DNA of 6,757 bases from Deltaproteobacteria bacterium (GTDB lineage Bacteria; Desulfobacterota; Desulfomonilia; UBA1062). Under the pieces are notes generated by a model. It saw nothing but the letters and a program-made list of their open reading frames with translations. It made no database searches and was not told where the DNA came from. Where the stretch lies: positions 1-6,757 of the forward strand of contig QMLJ01000062.1 of assembly GCA_003643935.1 (NCBI GenBank), written 5' to 3'. The position numbers and the translations under genes are program-made. This document shows positions 1-6,426 of this stretch, one piece after another (position 1 is the first letter of the stretch; each line of letters starts with the position of its first letter).

Positions 1-164
1 CCCACGGTTGTACCAAAAGTAATAAAAGCTATAACCATAGTACCTGTCAGCTAAATCGATATCCATATGTATATTAATACACGAATTTTTCCGCAATGCA
101 AGAGAAAATATACAAATATTGGAACTTGGATTCATTATGCCTGTTGATTATAGGATATCGCGCG
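1..164. other. Left-edge spacer, possibly containing the edge of a neighbouring gene
   Basis: This stretch lies downstream of the cyclase gene. Two mutually exclusive partial reading frames touch the window edge. On the plus strand, frame 1 is open from base 1 to a TAA at 52-54 and would give the last 17 residues of a protein (PTVVPKVIKAITIVPVS); that gene would converge on the cyclase. On the minus strand, an ATG at 133-135 opens a frame of 45 codons that runs off the edge, preceded by a weak CAGG ribosome-binding site 4 bases upstream and lying 29 bases after the cyclase stop. Its translation is rich in Asn, Ile, Tyr and Phe and resembles nothing I recognise. Neither frame can be confirmed from this window. 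A short dyad, TGTAT-ATTA-ATACA, sits at 68-81. I see no GC-rich hairpin with a T-tract that would serve as a terminator for either direction. Confidence 0.3.
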
Positions 165-2894
165 CTAGGCCGTTGAAGTGTTACTGCTGTAAAATATAGA
201 TTTATCCTTGTACATGAGTTTATCTGCTTGGCTCAAAATCCTCTCTGGATCAGTACTTTCAGAACTTGCAACACCCAAGCTTATACTTATAGCTATCTTT
301 TTGCTCTCACCCTTTTGGTCCAGATAGTTTAGAAAAAGCCCTTTTTCCAGGGTCCTTATACGGGTACAAAGCCTTGATGCCTGGGTTAGGCCAGTAGATG
401 GTAGAATGATGGCGAACTCGTCTCCGCCGATCCTGGCTACTACATCTGACTTGCGGGACACAGACCTCAATAGATCAGCGACCTTTACTATCATCTCGTC
501 GCCCTTCTCGTGTCCCAGCTCGTCATTTACGCGCTTGAGTCCGTTTATATCCACCATTATGACTGAGAATGCCAATGCTGGAAACCGCCTTGAATTGACA
601 ATGGCTTTTGAGAGCTCTGCATTGAAATAAAAACGGTTGAATACACCGGTCAGCGCATCTGTGTTTGCGAGTTTTTCCAGCTCTTTCATGAGAAGCTTGT
701 TCATGGCAACGGCAGATACCTGGGATATAAACATCTGCACCACTTCCCTGGATGTCTGGTCAAGTTCCTCTCCCTTGATAATGATCTTTCCGATGGATTT
801 CTTGTTACTAGAGTTCATGGCCATGACTGTCCAGTGTACAGGTTGGACGCCGGAAGATATATGTCCCTTGGCGCCTACATCCTGGTGATGCACTGGATCC
901 ATGAGTTTGTTTATATCCTCGTCCAACAATCTTGCCCTGTTTTCCATGAGAAGGCGTTTTTCTTCTTCTGATATGCCGAGGAAATAGGCTGATTCCAGTA
1001 TGCCGGGCCTATCTCCATGGAGCATTATGCAGAAACCCAGGTTGCTGAACAAAGAATGAAGCTGATCAAGAATAAATCCAAAGAGTTCATCTAGGTCATG
1101 GGTCTGGTGTATCATGGTGCTTGTCTGGAATAGTGCACGGAAGACCTGGTTTTGCCTTACGATGATTCCATTTCTCTGGGTTATCTCCTTTTCCTTGATT
1201 AATGATTCCACCAAGGCCTTATTCAGTTCCTGTGTCCTCTTTTCTATGGTATCCTCTAGCTCCTCCAGGATGCGGGCGTTTTCTATATATGGTCCCATAA
1301 TCATGCCCATGTCCAGCATTACTTGTTTTTCCGGCATTGTATATGATAGACCGTCTACCCTTGGTCCTATGAGCAGTATGGATAAAAGCTGGCCCTTGGA
1401 TCTTACAGGTATTATTATGTCGGTGATATCCTTTTGTTCCTTGTCAATAGATGTATCATCGCTCTCAGCCAACCATCTTAGAAGCTTCCCATGCGTTATG
1501 ATCCCTGTTTCCCTGCTGCATACCGTGACAAAGGGATTTTTGCTGTCCATCTGTATGGCTTTCTCCTCGGTAGGTCTGTTGGCTGCATCCATCAACAGGT
1601 CTGATCCAAAATCAGGATTCCATGTATGCCATCCTGTGAATGACCCTTTATCCTTATCGTAAAACAGGGTCATGCAATTTGAACTCATAAGAGTTGTGAA
1701 GAACCACTGGCTGATTGTATCATGCAGTTCCTTTGGACGCTGTATACCTGAGAGTTTCTGGCTTAATATATAGTATTCATCAGCAAGGTGGTTTGATGAA
1801 TTTCTTGCAATAAGGTCGAAAAGGGTGTCCAACAGCCTTTTTACAGGACTGTGTAATAATACAGCAGAGATCGTCCCAATGCAGACCATTGTATAGACAC
1901 CGCTATTCCTTGCTATCCACGCGCTTGCAAGGCTGATGGAAAGGAGCATGAGAATGGTGGTGCTCCATAAAGACAATGTCTTGATGCTCTGTAGCGCTAT
2001 CCTGATATTATTCTTGAAAAGCCCGTATGATATTAGGAGCAAAGGTATAAACGTGAATGTTCCGAGCGGATAGACCTCGTGGCCGTAAAGGGCTGGTGTA
2101 TTTGTGAGGCTGAGTGCAGCAGCTGCAACAAACCCCATCAACACGTATTTCAACTTTGTCCTCTCCTGTATATCTTGGCTATTTTTGTACGCCTTGTAGA
2201 ACAGATATATGGCATAGATGAACGCAGTGAACCATAGGCCGCTTATAACGCTGTACAGTACCGCCTTGTGTGCAAAGAATCCCCAGTAGAATCTGTACAT
2301 GCCCTTTAGGTAATATCTAGTCTGAGTAAGAGGGGCCATTATAAGACCAAATGCATAGGACAGGTACACCGGCCACCAACCTGTCTTTTTATTTGCCACC
2401 AGGTAGGTGAGGTGCAGGTTTCCACCCAGCATGAACAATGCAAGGTAGAAATGGTCCAATCTTGATATTGTAAGGGCAAGGTGTATATCAGGTACTATGC
2501 CTACTAGGAGTATGTCCAGATTAAGGAGGCTATAGCCTAAGCTCAGCAGGCAGAAGAGTATGGCCTCTGTGCTCCTGTACTCGATTCCAATGACAAATAT
2601 GGAGAGGAATGTTGCGCAAATAAAGGATAACAGGGGTGGAATCCCGTAGGGCACAACCCTTTCAACAATGTAAGAAAGACTATGGTCCTTGAGTACCCAT
2701 ATGGTAAATGGAACGAGCATTATGTAGATAGTGATAACCACTGACCTTATCAGCTTGCCTGTGGAGCGTTTTATCATGTGGGTATTGCGGGTATCTGGAT
2801 GTATAAGCCTCTTGACAAGATAGCCCAGGCCAGGAAGGGCCAGGAGCATGGTGAGCATATACCCTACTATGTGGTCTTCAATAACCTGTATCAC
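165..2894 (-). CDS. Membrane-bound GAF-GAF-GGDEF diguanylate cyclase
   Basis: The predicted product makes cyclic di-GMP from two GTP at the inner membrane in response to an unidentified signal. The 909-residue protein starts at a GTG preceded by AAAGGA with a 6-base spacer. Residues about 10-350 carry roughly ten to eleven hydrophobic helices, recalling the multi-helix N-termini of some sensor kinases. A GAF-like domain follows at about 385-535, then a charged coiled coil at about 540-582, a second GAF-like domain at about 585-735, and the GGDEF domain at about 740-900. In the GGDEF domain the signature GGDEF is intact at 823-827. Asp782 is the expected metal ligand, and Asn790 and Asp799 match the guanine-binding residues of PleD. 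RKSD at 814-817 is a complete RxxD inhibitory site, so product feedback is expected. There is no EAL or HD-GYP domain. Domain identities come from motifs and layout; the GAF calls are less certain than the GGDEF call, and the ligand is unknown. Confidence 0.93.
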   Translation of the reverse strand: MIQVIEDHIVGYMLTMLLALPGLGYLVKRLIHPDTRNTHMIKRSTGKLIRSVVITIYIMLVPFTIWVLKDHSLSYIVERVVPYGIPPLLSFICATFLSIFVIGIEYRSTEAILFCLLSLGYSLLNLDILLVGIVPDIHLALTISRLDHFYLALFMLGGNLHLTYLVANKKTGWWPVYLSYAFGLIMAPLTQTRYYLKGMYRFYWGFFAHKAVLYSVISGLWFTAFIYAIYLFYKAYKNSQDIQERTKLKYVLMGFVAAAALSLTNTPALYGHEVYPLGTFTFIPLLLISYGLFKNNIRIALQSIKTLSLWSTTILMLLSISLASAWIARNSGVYTMVCIGTISAVLLHSPVKRLLDTLFDLIARNSSNHLADEYYILSQKLSGIQRPKELHDTISQWFFTTLMSSNCMTLFYDKDKGSFTGWHTWNPDFGSDLLMDAANRPTEEKAIQMDSKNPFVTVCSRETGIITHGKLLRWLAESDDTSIDKEQKDITDIIIPVRSKGQLLSILLIGPRVDGLSYTMPEKQVMLDMGMIMGPYIENARILEELEDTIEKRTQELNKALVESLIKEKEITQRNGIIVRQNQVFRALFQTSTMIHQTHDLDELFGFILDQLHSLFSNLGFCIMLHGDRPGILESAYFLGISEEEKRLLMENRARLLDEDINKLMDPVHHQDVGAKGHISSGVQPVHWTVMAMNSSNKKSIGKIIIKGEELDQTSREVVQMFISQVSAVAMNKLLMKELEKLANTDALTGVFNRFYFNAELSKAIVNSRRFPALAFSVIMVDINGLKRVNDELGHEKGDEMIVKVADLLRSVSRKSDVVARIGGDEFAIILPSTGLTQASRLCTRIRTLEKGLFLNYLDQKGESKKIAISISLGVASSESTDPERILSQADKLMYKDKSIFYSSNTSTA

Positions 2895-2900
2895 GATCTT

Positions 2901-2906
2901 TCCTTT
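2901..2906 (-). promoter_or_regulatory. Ribosome-binding site of the cyclase gene
   Basis: Read on the minus strand this is AAAGGA, six bases before the GTG at 2892-2894. It decides the GTG start over the downstream in-frame ATG codons at residues 13 and 16, which would cut into the first membrane helix. Confidence 0.7.
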
Positions 2907-3029
2907 ATAAAACAGGATTCATCCTTGATCCTGGTAAGCATTTGAATAAATATCGACACTGCGCTGCTTTTTTATAAGCGTTGGAAGTGCTGTGTGAGGG
3001 CGTTAGGATTTAGAGGGATTTACTTTAAG

Positions 3030-3043
3030 CATAACATGTTATG
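3030..3043. repeat. Perfect 14-bp palindrome upstream of the NUDIX promoter
   Basis: The sequence CATAACATGTTATG equals its own reverse complement over all 14 bases. It ends 14 bases before the proposed -35 hexamer, a position compatible with an activator or repressor site. I do not recognise the regulator. If translation begins at 2994 instead, the palindrome would lie inside the coding region and an operator role would be less likely. Confidence 0.45.
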
Positions 3044-3057
3044 TTGGACAATGATCC

Positions 3058-3086
3058 TTGACCTCATTCACATTACAGTGGATAAT
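3058..3086 (+). promoter_or_regulatory. Candidate sigma-70 promoter of the NUDIX-crotonase operon
   Basis: The -35 hexamer is TTGACC at 3058-3063 (five of six consensus matches) and the -10 is GATAAT at 3081-3086 (five of six), separated by exactly 17 bases. The expected transcription start, about seven bases after the -10, falls at about 3093, which is the A of an in-frame ATG. That implies a leaderless transcript. The call rests on sequence match alone. Confidence 0.45.
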
Positions 3087-3092
3087 CTTTGC

Positions 3093-3971
3093 ATGCATGC
3101 CCTAGGTCTGAATGTTAGAGACGCATCAACAGTAATCCTGGTATCCTCAAACATCCCATTTGAGGTCTATCTTATGCAGAGGGCAGCCAATCAGGAATTT
3201 ATGGGCGGTGCCTACGTGTTCCCAGGAGGGCAGGTTGACCACATGGATACCGACCCTAGGCTCCTTGAGCATTGTTGCGATTTCACGCCTGCAAAGGCAA
3301 AGGATCTTCTGCAGGAAACTCGCCTGGAAGATAGTATGGCCATTGGTTTGTTCTTTGCCGCCATAAGAGAGCTATTCGAGGAGGCAGGCATACTACTTGC
3401 CTATGCCTATGATCACACCCCCGTTGACTTCCAGGATACGGGTAAAAGGCAAAGGTTTGCTGGCTACAGGGCCATGCTGCACAGGCACGAGATAACACTT
3501 CTGGAACTCGCAGATATTGAAGACATAAATTACGCCCCTTTGTTACTAACACCTTATTCTCACTGGATAACCCCTAAGATTGAGGGCAAGAGGTTTGATA
3601 CCCGCTTTTTCCTTGCGTATGTCCCTTTGATGCAGGTGGCATCAGAGGATAATCAGGAACTGGTTCGCTCCAGATGGATGACACCTCATATGGCACTCTC
3701 AGAGCATATGCAGAAGAGGATAGTGCTCATGCCACCAACATTGAAGACCATGCAGGAACTCTCTGCTTATTCCTCAGCAGAGGATCTTTTCAAAGCCGCC
3801 AGGAACAGATGTATAATGCCCATACTCCCAGAGGCTTTTGTATCTGGAACACAAATAGGGCTAAGATTGCCCCATGACCCTGATTATTCCATTGAAATGT
3901 ACAAGCAGGCACCCAGGTATGATGAGCCATCAAGGATTGTAATGGAGGATGGCGTGTGGAAGACGATCTAG
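3093..3971 (+). CDS. NUDT19-like NUDIX hydrolase, probable CoA/acyl-CoA diphosphatase
   Basis: The likely role is hydrolysis of the diphosphate bond in CoA or acyl-CoA to adenosine 3',5'-bisphosphate and (acyl)phosphopantetheine, in the cytoplasm. From the ATG at 3093 the product is 292 residues. A start region RDASTVILV leads to VFPGG (42-46). The core RELFEEAG follows at 92-99 and contains the metal-binding glutamates of the NUDIX box. Between these halves lie about 32 extra residues relative to the standard 23-residue box; an insertion here is a known trait of the NUDT19 (RP2p) family. I chose 3093 because homologues begin shortly before this strand and a promoter ends six bases upstream. 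It has no Shine-Dalgarno sequence. The frame stays open back to a GTG at 2994, with GGAAG six bases upstream; that start would add 33 residues and give 325. The family call is firm, the exact substrate inferred. It is followed by a crotonase gene, which fits CoA metabolism. Confidence 0.87.
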   Translation: MHALGLNVRDASTVILVSSNIPFEVYLMQRAANQEFMGGAYVFPGGQVDHMDTDPRLLEHCCDFTPAKAKDLLQETRLEDSMAIGLFFAAIRELFEEAGILLAYAYDHTPVDFQDTGKRQRFAGYRAMLHRHEITLLELADIEDINYAPLLLTPYSHWITPKIEGKRFDTRFFLAYVPLMQVASEDNQELVRSRWMTPHMALSEHMQKRIVLMPPTLKTMQELSAYSSAEDLFKAARNRCIMPILPEAFVSGTQIGLRLPHDPDYSIEMYKQAPRYDEPSRIVMEDGVWKTI

Positions 3972-3989
3972 CCGGTGCATGAGACCGGC
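3971..3989 (+). other. Short stem-loop after the NUDIX stop codon
   Basis: GCCGGT at 3971-3976 pairs with ACCGGC at 3984-3989 around a 7-base loop; the first base is the last base of the NUDIX stop codon. No run of T follows, so it is a poor intrinsic terminator. It could affect mRNA stability or the ratio of the two operon products, or be neutral. Confidence 0.35.
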
Positions 3990-4021
3990 CAGGATCTAAG
4001 CTATAAAGATTGGATAAAACT

Positions 4022-4026
4022 GGAGG
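4022..4026 (+). promoter_or_regulatory. Ribosome-binding site of the crotonase gene
   Basis: GGAGG lies four bases before the ATG at 4031. It decides this start over an upstream in-frame TTG at 4010, which would add seven residues encoded partly by the ribosome-binding site itself. Confidence 0.8.
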
Positions 4027-4030
4027 CAAT

Positions 4031-4807
4031 ATGAAGGTATATACAGAAACAAAAGATAAGATACTCACCGTGGTGATAAACAGGCCTGAGGTAAAGAACG
4101 CAGTTGACCGGGAGACCGCATATGAGCTTTCAAGGGCATTCAGGGAGTTTGATGCAAATGACGACCTTTACGTGGCAATACTATGCGGTGAGGGTGATAC
4201 ATTCTGTGCTGGAGCTGACTTGAAGGCAGTAGCAGATGGGTCTGGTGAAAGGGCCAATTCTCTTGAACCGGACATGTCAAAGGACGGGCCCATGGGCCCT
4301 ACAAGGATGATGCTGACAAAGCCAGTGATTGCCGCCATATCAGGCTATGCCGTTGCAGGCGGCCTGGAACTGGCCTTGTGGTGTGACCTTAGGGTTGCAG
4401 ATGAGGATGCAATACTGGGCGTTTTCTGCAGGAGGTTTGGTGTTCCCCTTGTAGACGGGGGTACACAGAGACTACCACGCCTGATAGGTATGAGCCGTGC
4501 ACTTGACATGATTTTGACTGGGAGGCCTGTTACTGCAAAAGAGGCCTATGACATGGGTCTTGTAAACAGGGTTGTTCCGAATGGCATGGCAAGGCAGGAG
4601 GCAGAGAGCATTGCCTCTCAGATCTCGCGGTTCCCACAGAGATGCCTCAGGAGTGACAGGTATGCCCTTTACCGTGGCTTTGACCTGGATTTCAACAAGG
4701 CCATGGAACTCGAGTTTTCATATGGGCTTGAGGTTATATCAAGTGGTGAGACCATCTCTGGTGCAAAACAATTCACGGGCGGCACAGGTAGGCACGGTAA
4801 GTTCTGA
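4031..4807 (+). CDS. Crotonase-fold enoyl-CoA hydratase/isomerase family protein
   Basis: The product is 258 residues, the usual length of a single-domain crotonase. These cytoplasmic enzymes act on acyl-CoA thioesters through an oxyanion hole. Its two halves are visible here as FCAGADLK (58-65) and YAVAGGLEL (106-114), with Gly110 in the place of rat hydratase Gly141. Glu113 matches catalytic Glu144 of the rat mitochondrial enzyme. The partner Glu164 is replaced by Cys133 in GVFCRRFGVPLVDGG (130-144), while Asp142 lies nearby. I recall this GVFCRR...DGG pattern from many proteins annotated only as crotonase/enoyl-CoA hydratase family. Classical syn-hydration therefore cannot be assumed; isomerase, hydrolase or another crotonase reaction is possible. 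The gene lies 59 bases after the NUDIX gene on the same strand and is probably cotranscribed with it. The fold call is firm and the reaction unknown. Confidence 0.92.
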   Translation: MKVYTETKDKILTVVINRPEVKNAVDRETAYELSRAFREFDANDDLYVAILCGEGDTFCAGADLKAVADGSGERANSLEPDMSKDGPMGPTRMMLTKPVIAAISGYAVAGGLELALWCDLRVADEDAILGVFCRRFGVPLVDGGTQRLPRLIGMSRALDMILTGRPVTAKEAYDMGLVNRVVPNGMARQEAESIASQISRFPQRCLRSDRYALYRGFDLDFNKAMELEFSYGLEVISSGETISGAKQFTGGTGRHGKF

Positions 4808-4900
4808 TCCGGAGGCAATCGTGCGATCCTGTGAAGAGGGCTAAATAGAGTTAATTAAGATATAGAAAAGGTATCTGACCCATAGTTTCTGGTTATTTGA
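4808..4900. other. Convergent spacer with a duplicated ribosome-binding site and a seven-codon frame
   Basis: The spacer separates two genes that face each other. GGAGGCAAT at 4811-4819 is identical over nine bases to the sequence just before the crotonase ATG (4022-4030). It is followed one base later by a GTG at 4821 and only seven codons (MRSCEEG) before TAA at 4842-4844. This could be the remnant of a lost third operon gene or chance. TTAATTAA occurs at 4851-4858. I see no convincing intrinsic terminator for either gene. Confidence 0.35.
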
Positions 4901-6415
4901 CTATACAGAGCCTTTTGTTTCATCCTCCTTATCTTTATAGATCTTTGTATTAGAATAGTATCTAGATACATATGCTATGGTCTTGAAGGCATCCTTTATG
5001 TCATCGAAAACAGGGATGTTCCTCTCTACGGCCTTCGACCTTGTTTCCCTTATAATCTCCTCAACATCCATGTTTTCATTATCCCTCTTCAGGTTGGGTA
5101 GTACCAGTACAATAGGCTTTCCAGTACCTGATCTCACCTCCTGTATCATGTCCACCAGCTCCATGTATGGCACTACCTCCTTGAGGGGTTTACCTAGGCC
5201 CATTGCCATGGACTTGTAGTGGTATAGTAGCTGGATCAGTACCTGTATATCTATCCTGGTATCCTGCGCAGCTCCGACAAGGGCTTCCCTTAGCACGCTG
5301 GGGTGTACCATGGGATTTGCCACGTCTATTGGATTCTTTGCACTTGATCCTGGCTTGGGAAGGGCCTCCATGATCTTGGAGCTTATGCCATTTTCGAGTT
5401 CAGGGAGCATGAGCCCAAACCTCTCTGCAAGATCGCAGGATAAAACACCCAGCGCTCCACCGCCACCTGTTACCGCCACACCGCTGTACTTGCCCGGGGG
5501 GATCAGAGAGAACCCAAGGGCTGTATGGGCCATATCATACATATCGTTCACTTGTATGGCATTAGATTGCCTCAATGCGGATTCCCATATTATACGGTTA
5601 CCTCCCATGGATGCCGTGTGAGACTCAACAGCCCTGTGGCCTGAGACCGAGAGTCCACCCTTGTACACGATTACAGGTTTAGTTGCTGCCACCTTTTTTA
5701 GTGTCTCGAAGAAGCGCCTTCCGTCCTCTACCCCCTCTATATACATGCATATGACCTGCGTGTCTGGATCATGCTGGAGGTATTCCAGGAGTTCTGTCTC
5801 CCTCAGGTCAGCGCCGTTACCAAAGCTTACGACCTTGCTGAACCTTATGCCCATCCACTTGCCTATGTGAGCGAGGTCTATTGCCATGCCACCGCTCTGG
5901 GATAGAAATGCCACAGGCCCTTCCTCCCTGGAAAGGTCAGGGCCTGGTAGTAGCGTAAGCCCGCTCTTTGGGCAGTATATCCCAAAGCAATTGGGGCCTA
6001 TCACTCGGATCCCCTTCCTTGATATGTCCTTTATCTCTTGTTCCAGCTTGGCACCTTCGGCTGTTCCTGTCTCCCTGAAACCTGCAGAAAGGATCTCCGC
6101 ACCTGCCGCTCCCTTTAATCTGCAGGCCTCGAGCGAGGCAGGTACAAGCTCTGCCGGTACCGATATTATGGCAAAGTCAATCTCAGATGGTATGTCCTGT
6201 ACACTCTTGTATAGCTTGAATCCAAAGAACTCGCCCCCGTTTTTGTTGACGGCATAGATCTTACCCTTGTAGCCTATAGCTAGAAGTGAAAGGAGTATGC
6301 CGCTACCAAACCCAAATCCTGCTGAAGAAACACCGACAATTGCAATATTCTTAGGATTAAAAATCTTGTCGAGTTCGACACTATAACTGCTGTCGGGTCT
6401 ATTTCCACCTTTCAT
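4901..6415 (-). CDS. NDP-forming acyl-CoA synthetase, alpha-type subunit (CoA-binding)
   Basis: Enzymes of this superfamily interconvert acyl-CoA, ADP and phosphate with free acid, CoA and ATP through a phosphohistidine. The 504-residue product has the alpha-subunit layout. An N-terminal CoA-binding Rossmann domain at about 15-145 has IAIVGVSSAGFGFGSG near 24-39 and GPNCFGI at 140-146. A succinyl-CoA-ligase-like domain at about 160-300 contains LSQSGG at 171-176. A C-terminal ligase domain at about 305-485 begins near VTGGGG (315-320). His266 in SHTASMGG matches the phosphorylated His of ADP-forming acetyl-CoA synthetases, and Glu228 in YIEGVEDG matches their supporting Glu. There is no ATP-grasp domain, in the protein or elsewhere in the window, so a separate beta subunit would be needed for full activity. 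The ATG at 6413-6415 was chosen because GGAGG lies six bases upstream. Alternatives are the ATG at 6419-6421, directly abutting that site, and a TTG at 6494-6496. Acyl substrate unknown. Confidence 0.9.
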   Translation of the reverse strand: MKGGNRPDSSYSVELDKIFNPKNIAIVGVSSAGFGFGSGILLSLLAIGYKGKIYAVNKNGGEFFGFKLYKSVQDIPSEIDFAIISVPAELVPASLEACRLKGAAGAEILSAGFRETGTAEGAKLEQEIKDISRKGIRVIGPNCFGIYCPKSGLTLLPGPDLSREEGPVAFLSQSGGMAIDLAHIGKWMGIRFSKVVSFGNGADLRETELLEYLQHDPDTQVICMYIEGVEDGRRFFETLKKVAATKPVIVYKGGLSVSGHRAVESHTASMGGNRIIWESALRQSNAIQVNDMYDMAHTALGFSLIPPGKYSGVAVTGGGGALGVLSCDLAERFGLMLPELENGISSKIMEALPKPGSSAKNPIDVANPMVHPSVLREALVGAAQDTRIDIQVLIQLLYHYKSMAMGLGKPLKEVVPYMELVDMIQEVRSGTGKPIVLVLPNLKRDNENMDVEEIIRETRSKAVERNIPVFDDIKDAFKTIAYVSRYYSNTKIYKDKEDETKGSV

Positions 6416-6421
6416 GGCCAT

Positions 6422-6426
6422 CCTCC
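6422..6426 (-). promoter_or_regulatory. Ribosome-binding site of the acyl-CoA synthetase alpha gene
   Basis: On the minus strand this reads GGAGG. It is six bases from the ATG at 6413-6415 and directly abuts another ATG at 6419-6421, so spacing favours the downstream ATG. Confidence 0.75.

Larger units (their letters stand above)
2895..3092. other. Divergent intergenic region between cyclase and NUDIX genes
   Basis: This spacer must hold the promoters for both directions if the NUDIX gene starts at 3093. For the plus direction there is a good candidate promoter at 3058-3086 and a palindrome at 3030-3043, both listed separately. For the cyclase I find no convincing -35/-10 pair. A near-palindrome AGGAT-TC-ATCCT occurs at 2914-2925, 20 bases upstream of the cyclase start, followed at once by a second ATCCT; it could be a protein-binding site or chance. 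The part from 2994 is also open in the NUDIX frame and could be translated if the GTG at 2994 is used. Confidence 0.5.

Noticed and set aside
406..1662. Plus-strand open frames opposite the cyclase gene
   Set aside because: They are antisense to a protein with intact domains, are Ser/Pro/Met-rich in the manner of shadow frames, and match no family.
2994..3092. GTG start at 2994 adding 33 residues to the NUDIX protein
   Set aside because: It has a partial ribosome-binding site (GGAAG), but the added residues do not resemble the NUDIX family start, and the palindrome and near-consensus promoter fall inside this stretch. It is kept as an alternative in the gene entry.
4010..4030. TTG start for the crotonase
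   Set aside because: The ATG at 4031 has a strong GGAGG four bases upstream, and the extra residues would be translated from that site.
3283..4068. Minus-strand and alternate-frame open frames over the NUDIX gene
   Set aside because: They overlap a conserved protein and have no motif or supporting start signal of their own.
4851..4900. Intrinsic terminator between the convergent genes
   Set aside because: The possible stems are only 3-5 base pairs with long loops and no adjoining T-tract in either direction.
4977..6257. Plus-strand open frames opposite the acyl-CoA synthetase gene
   Set aside because: They lie antisense to a well-supported coding region and show no recognisable domain.
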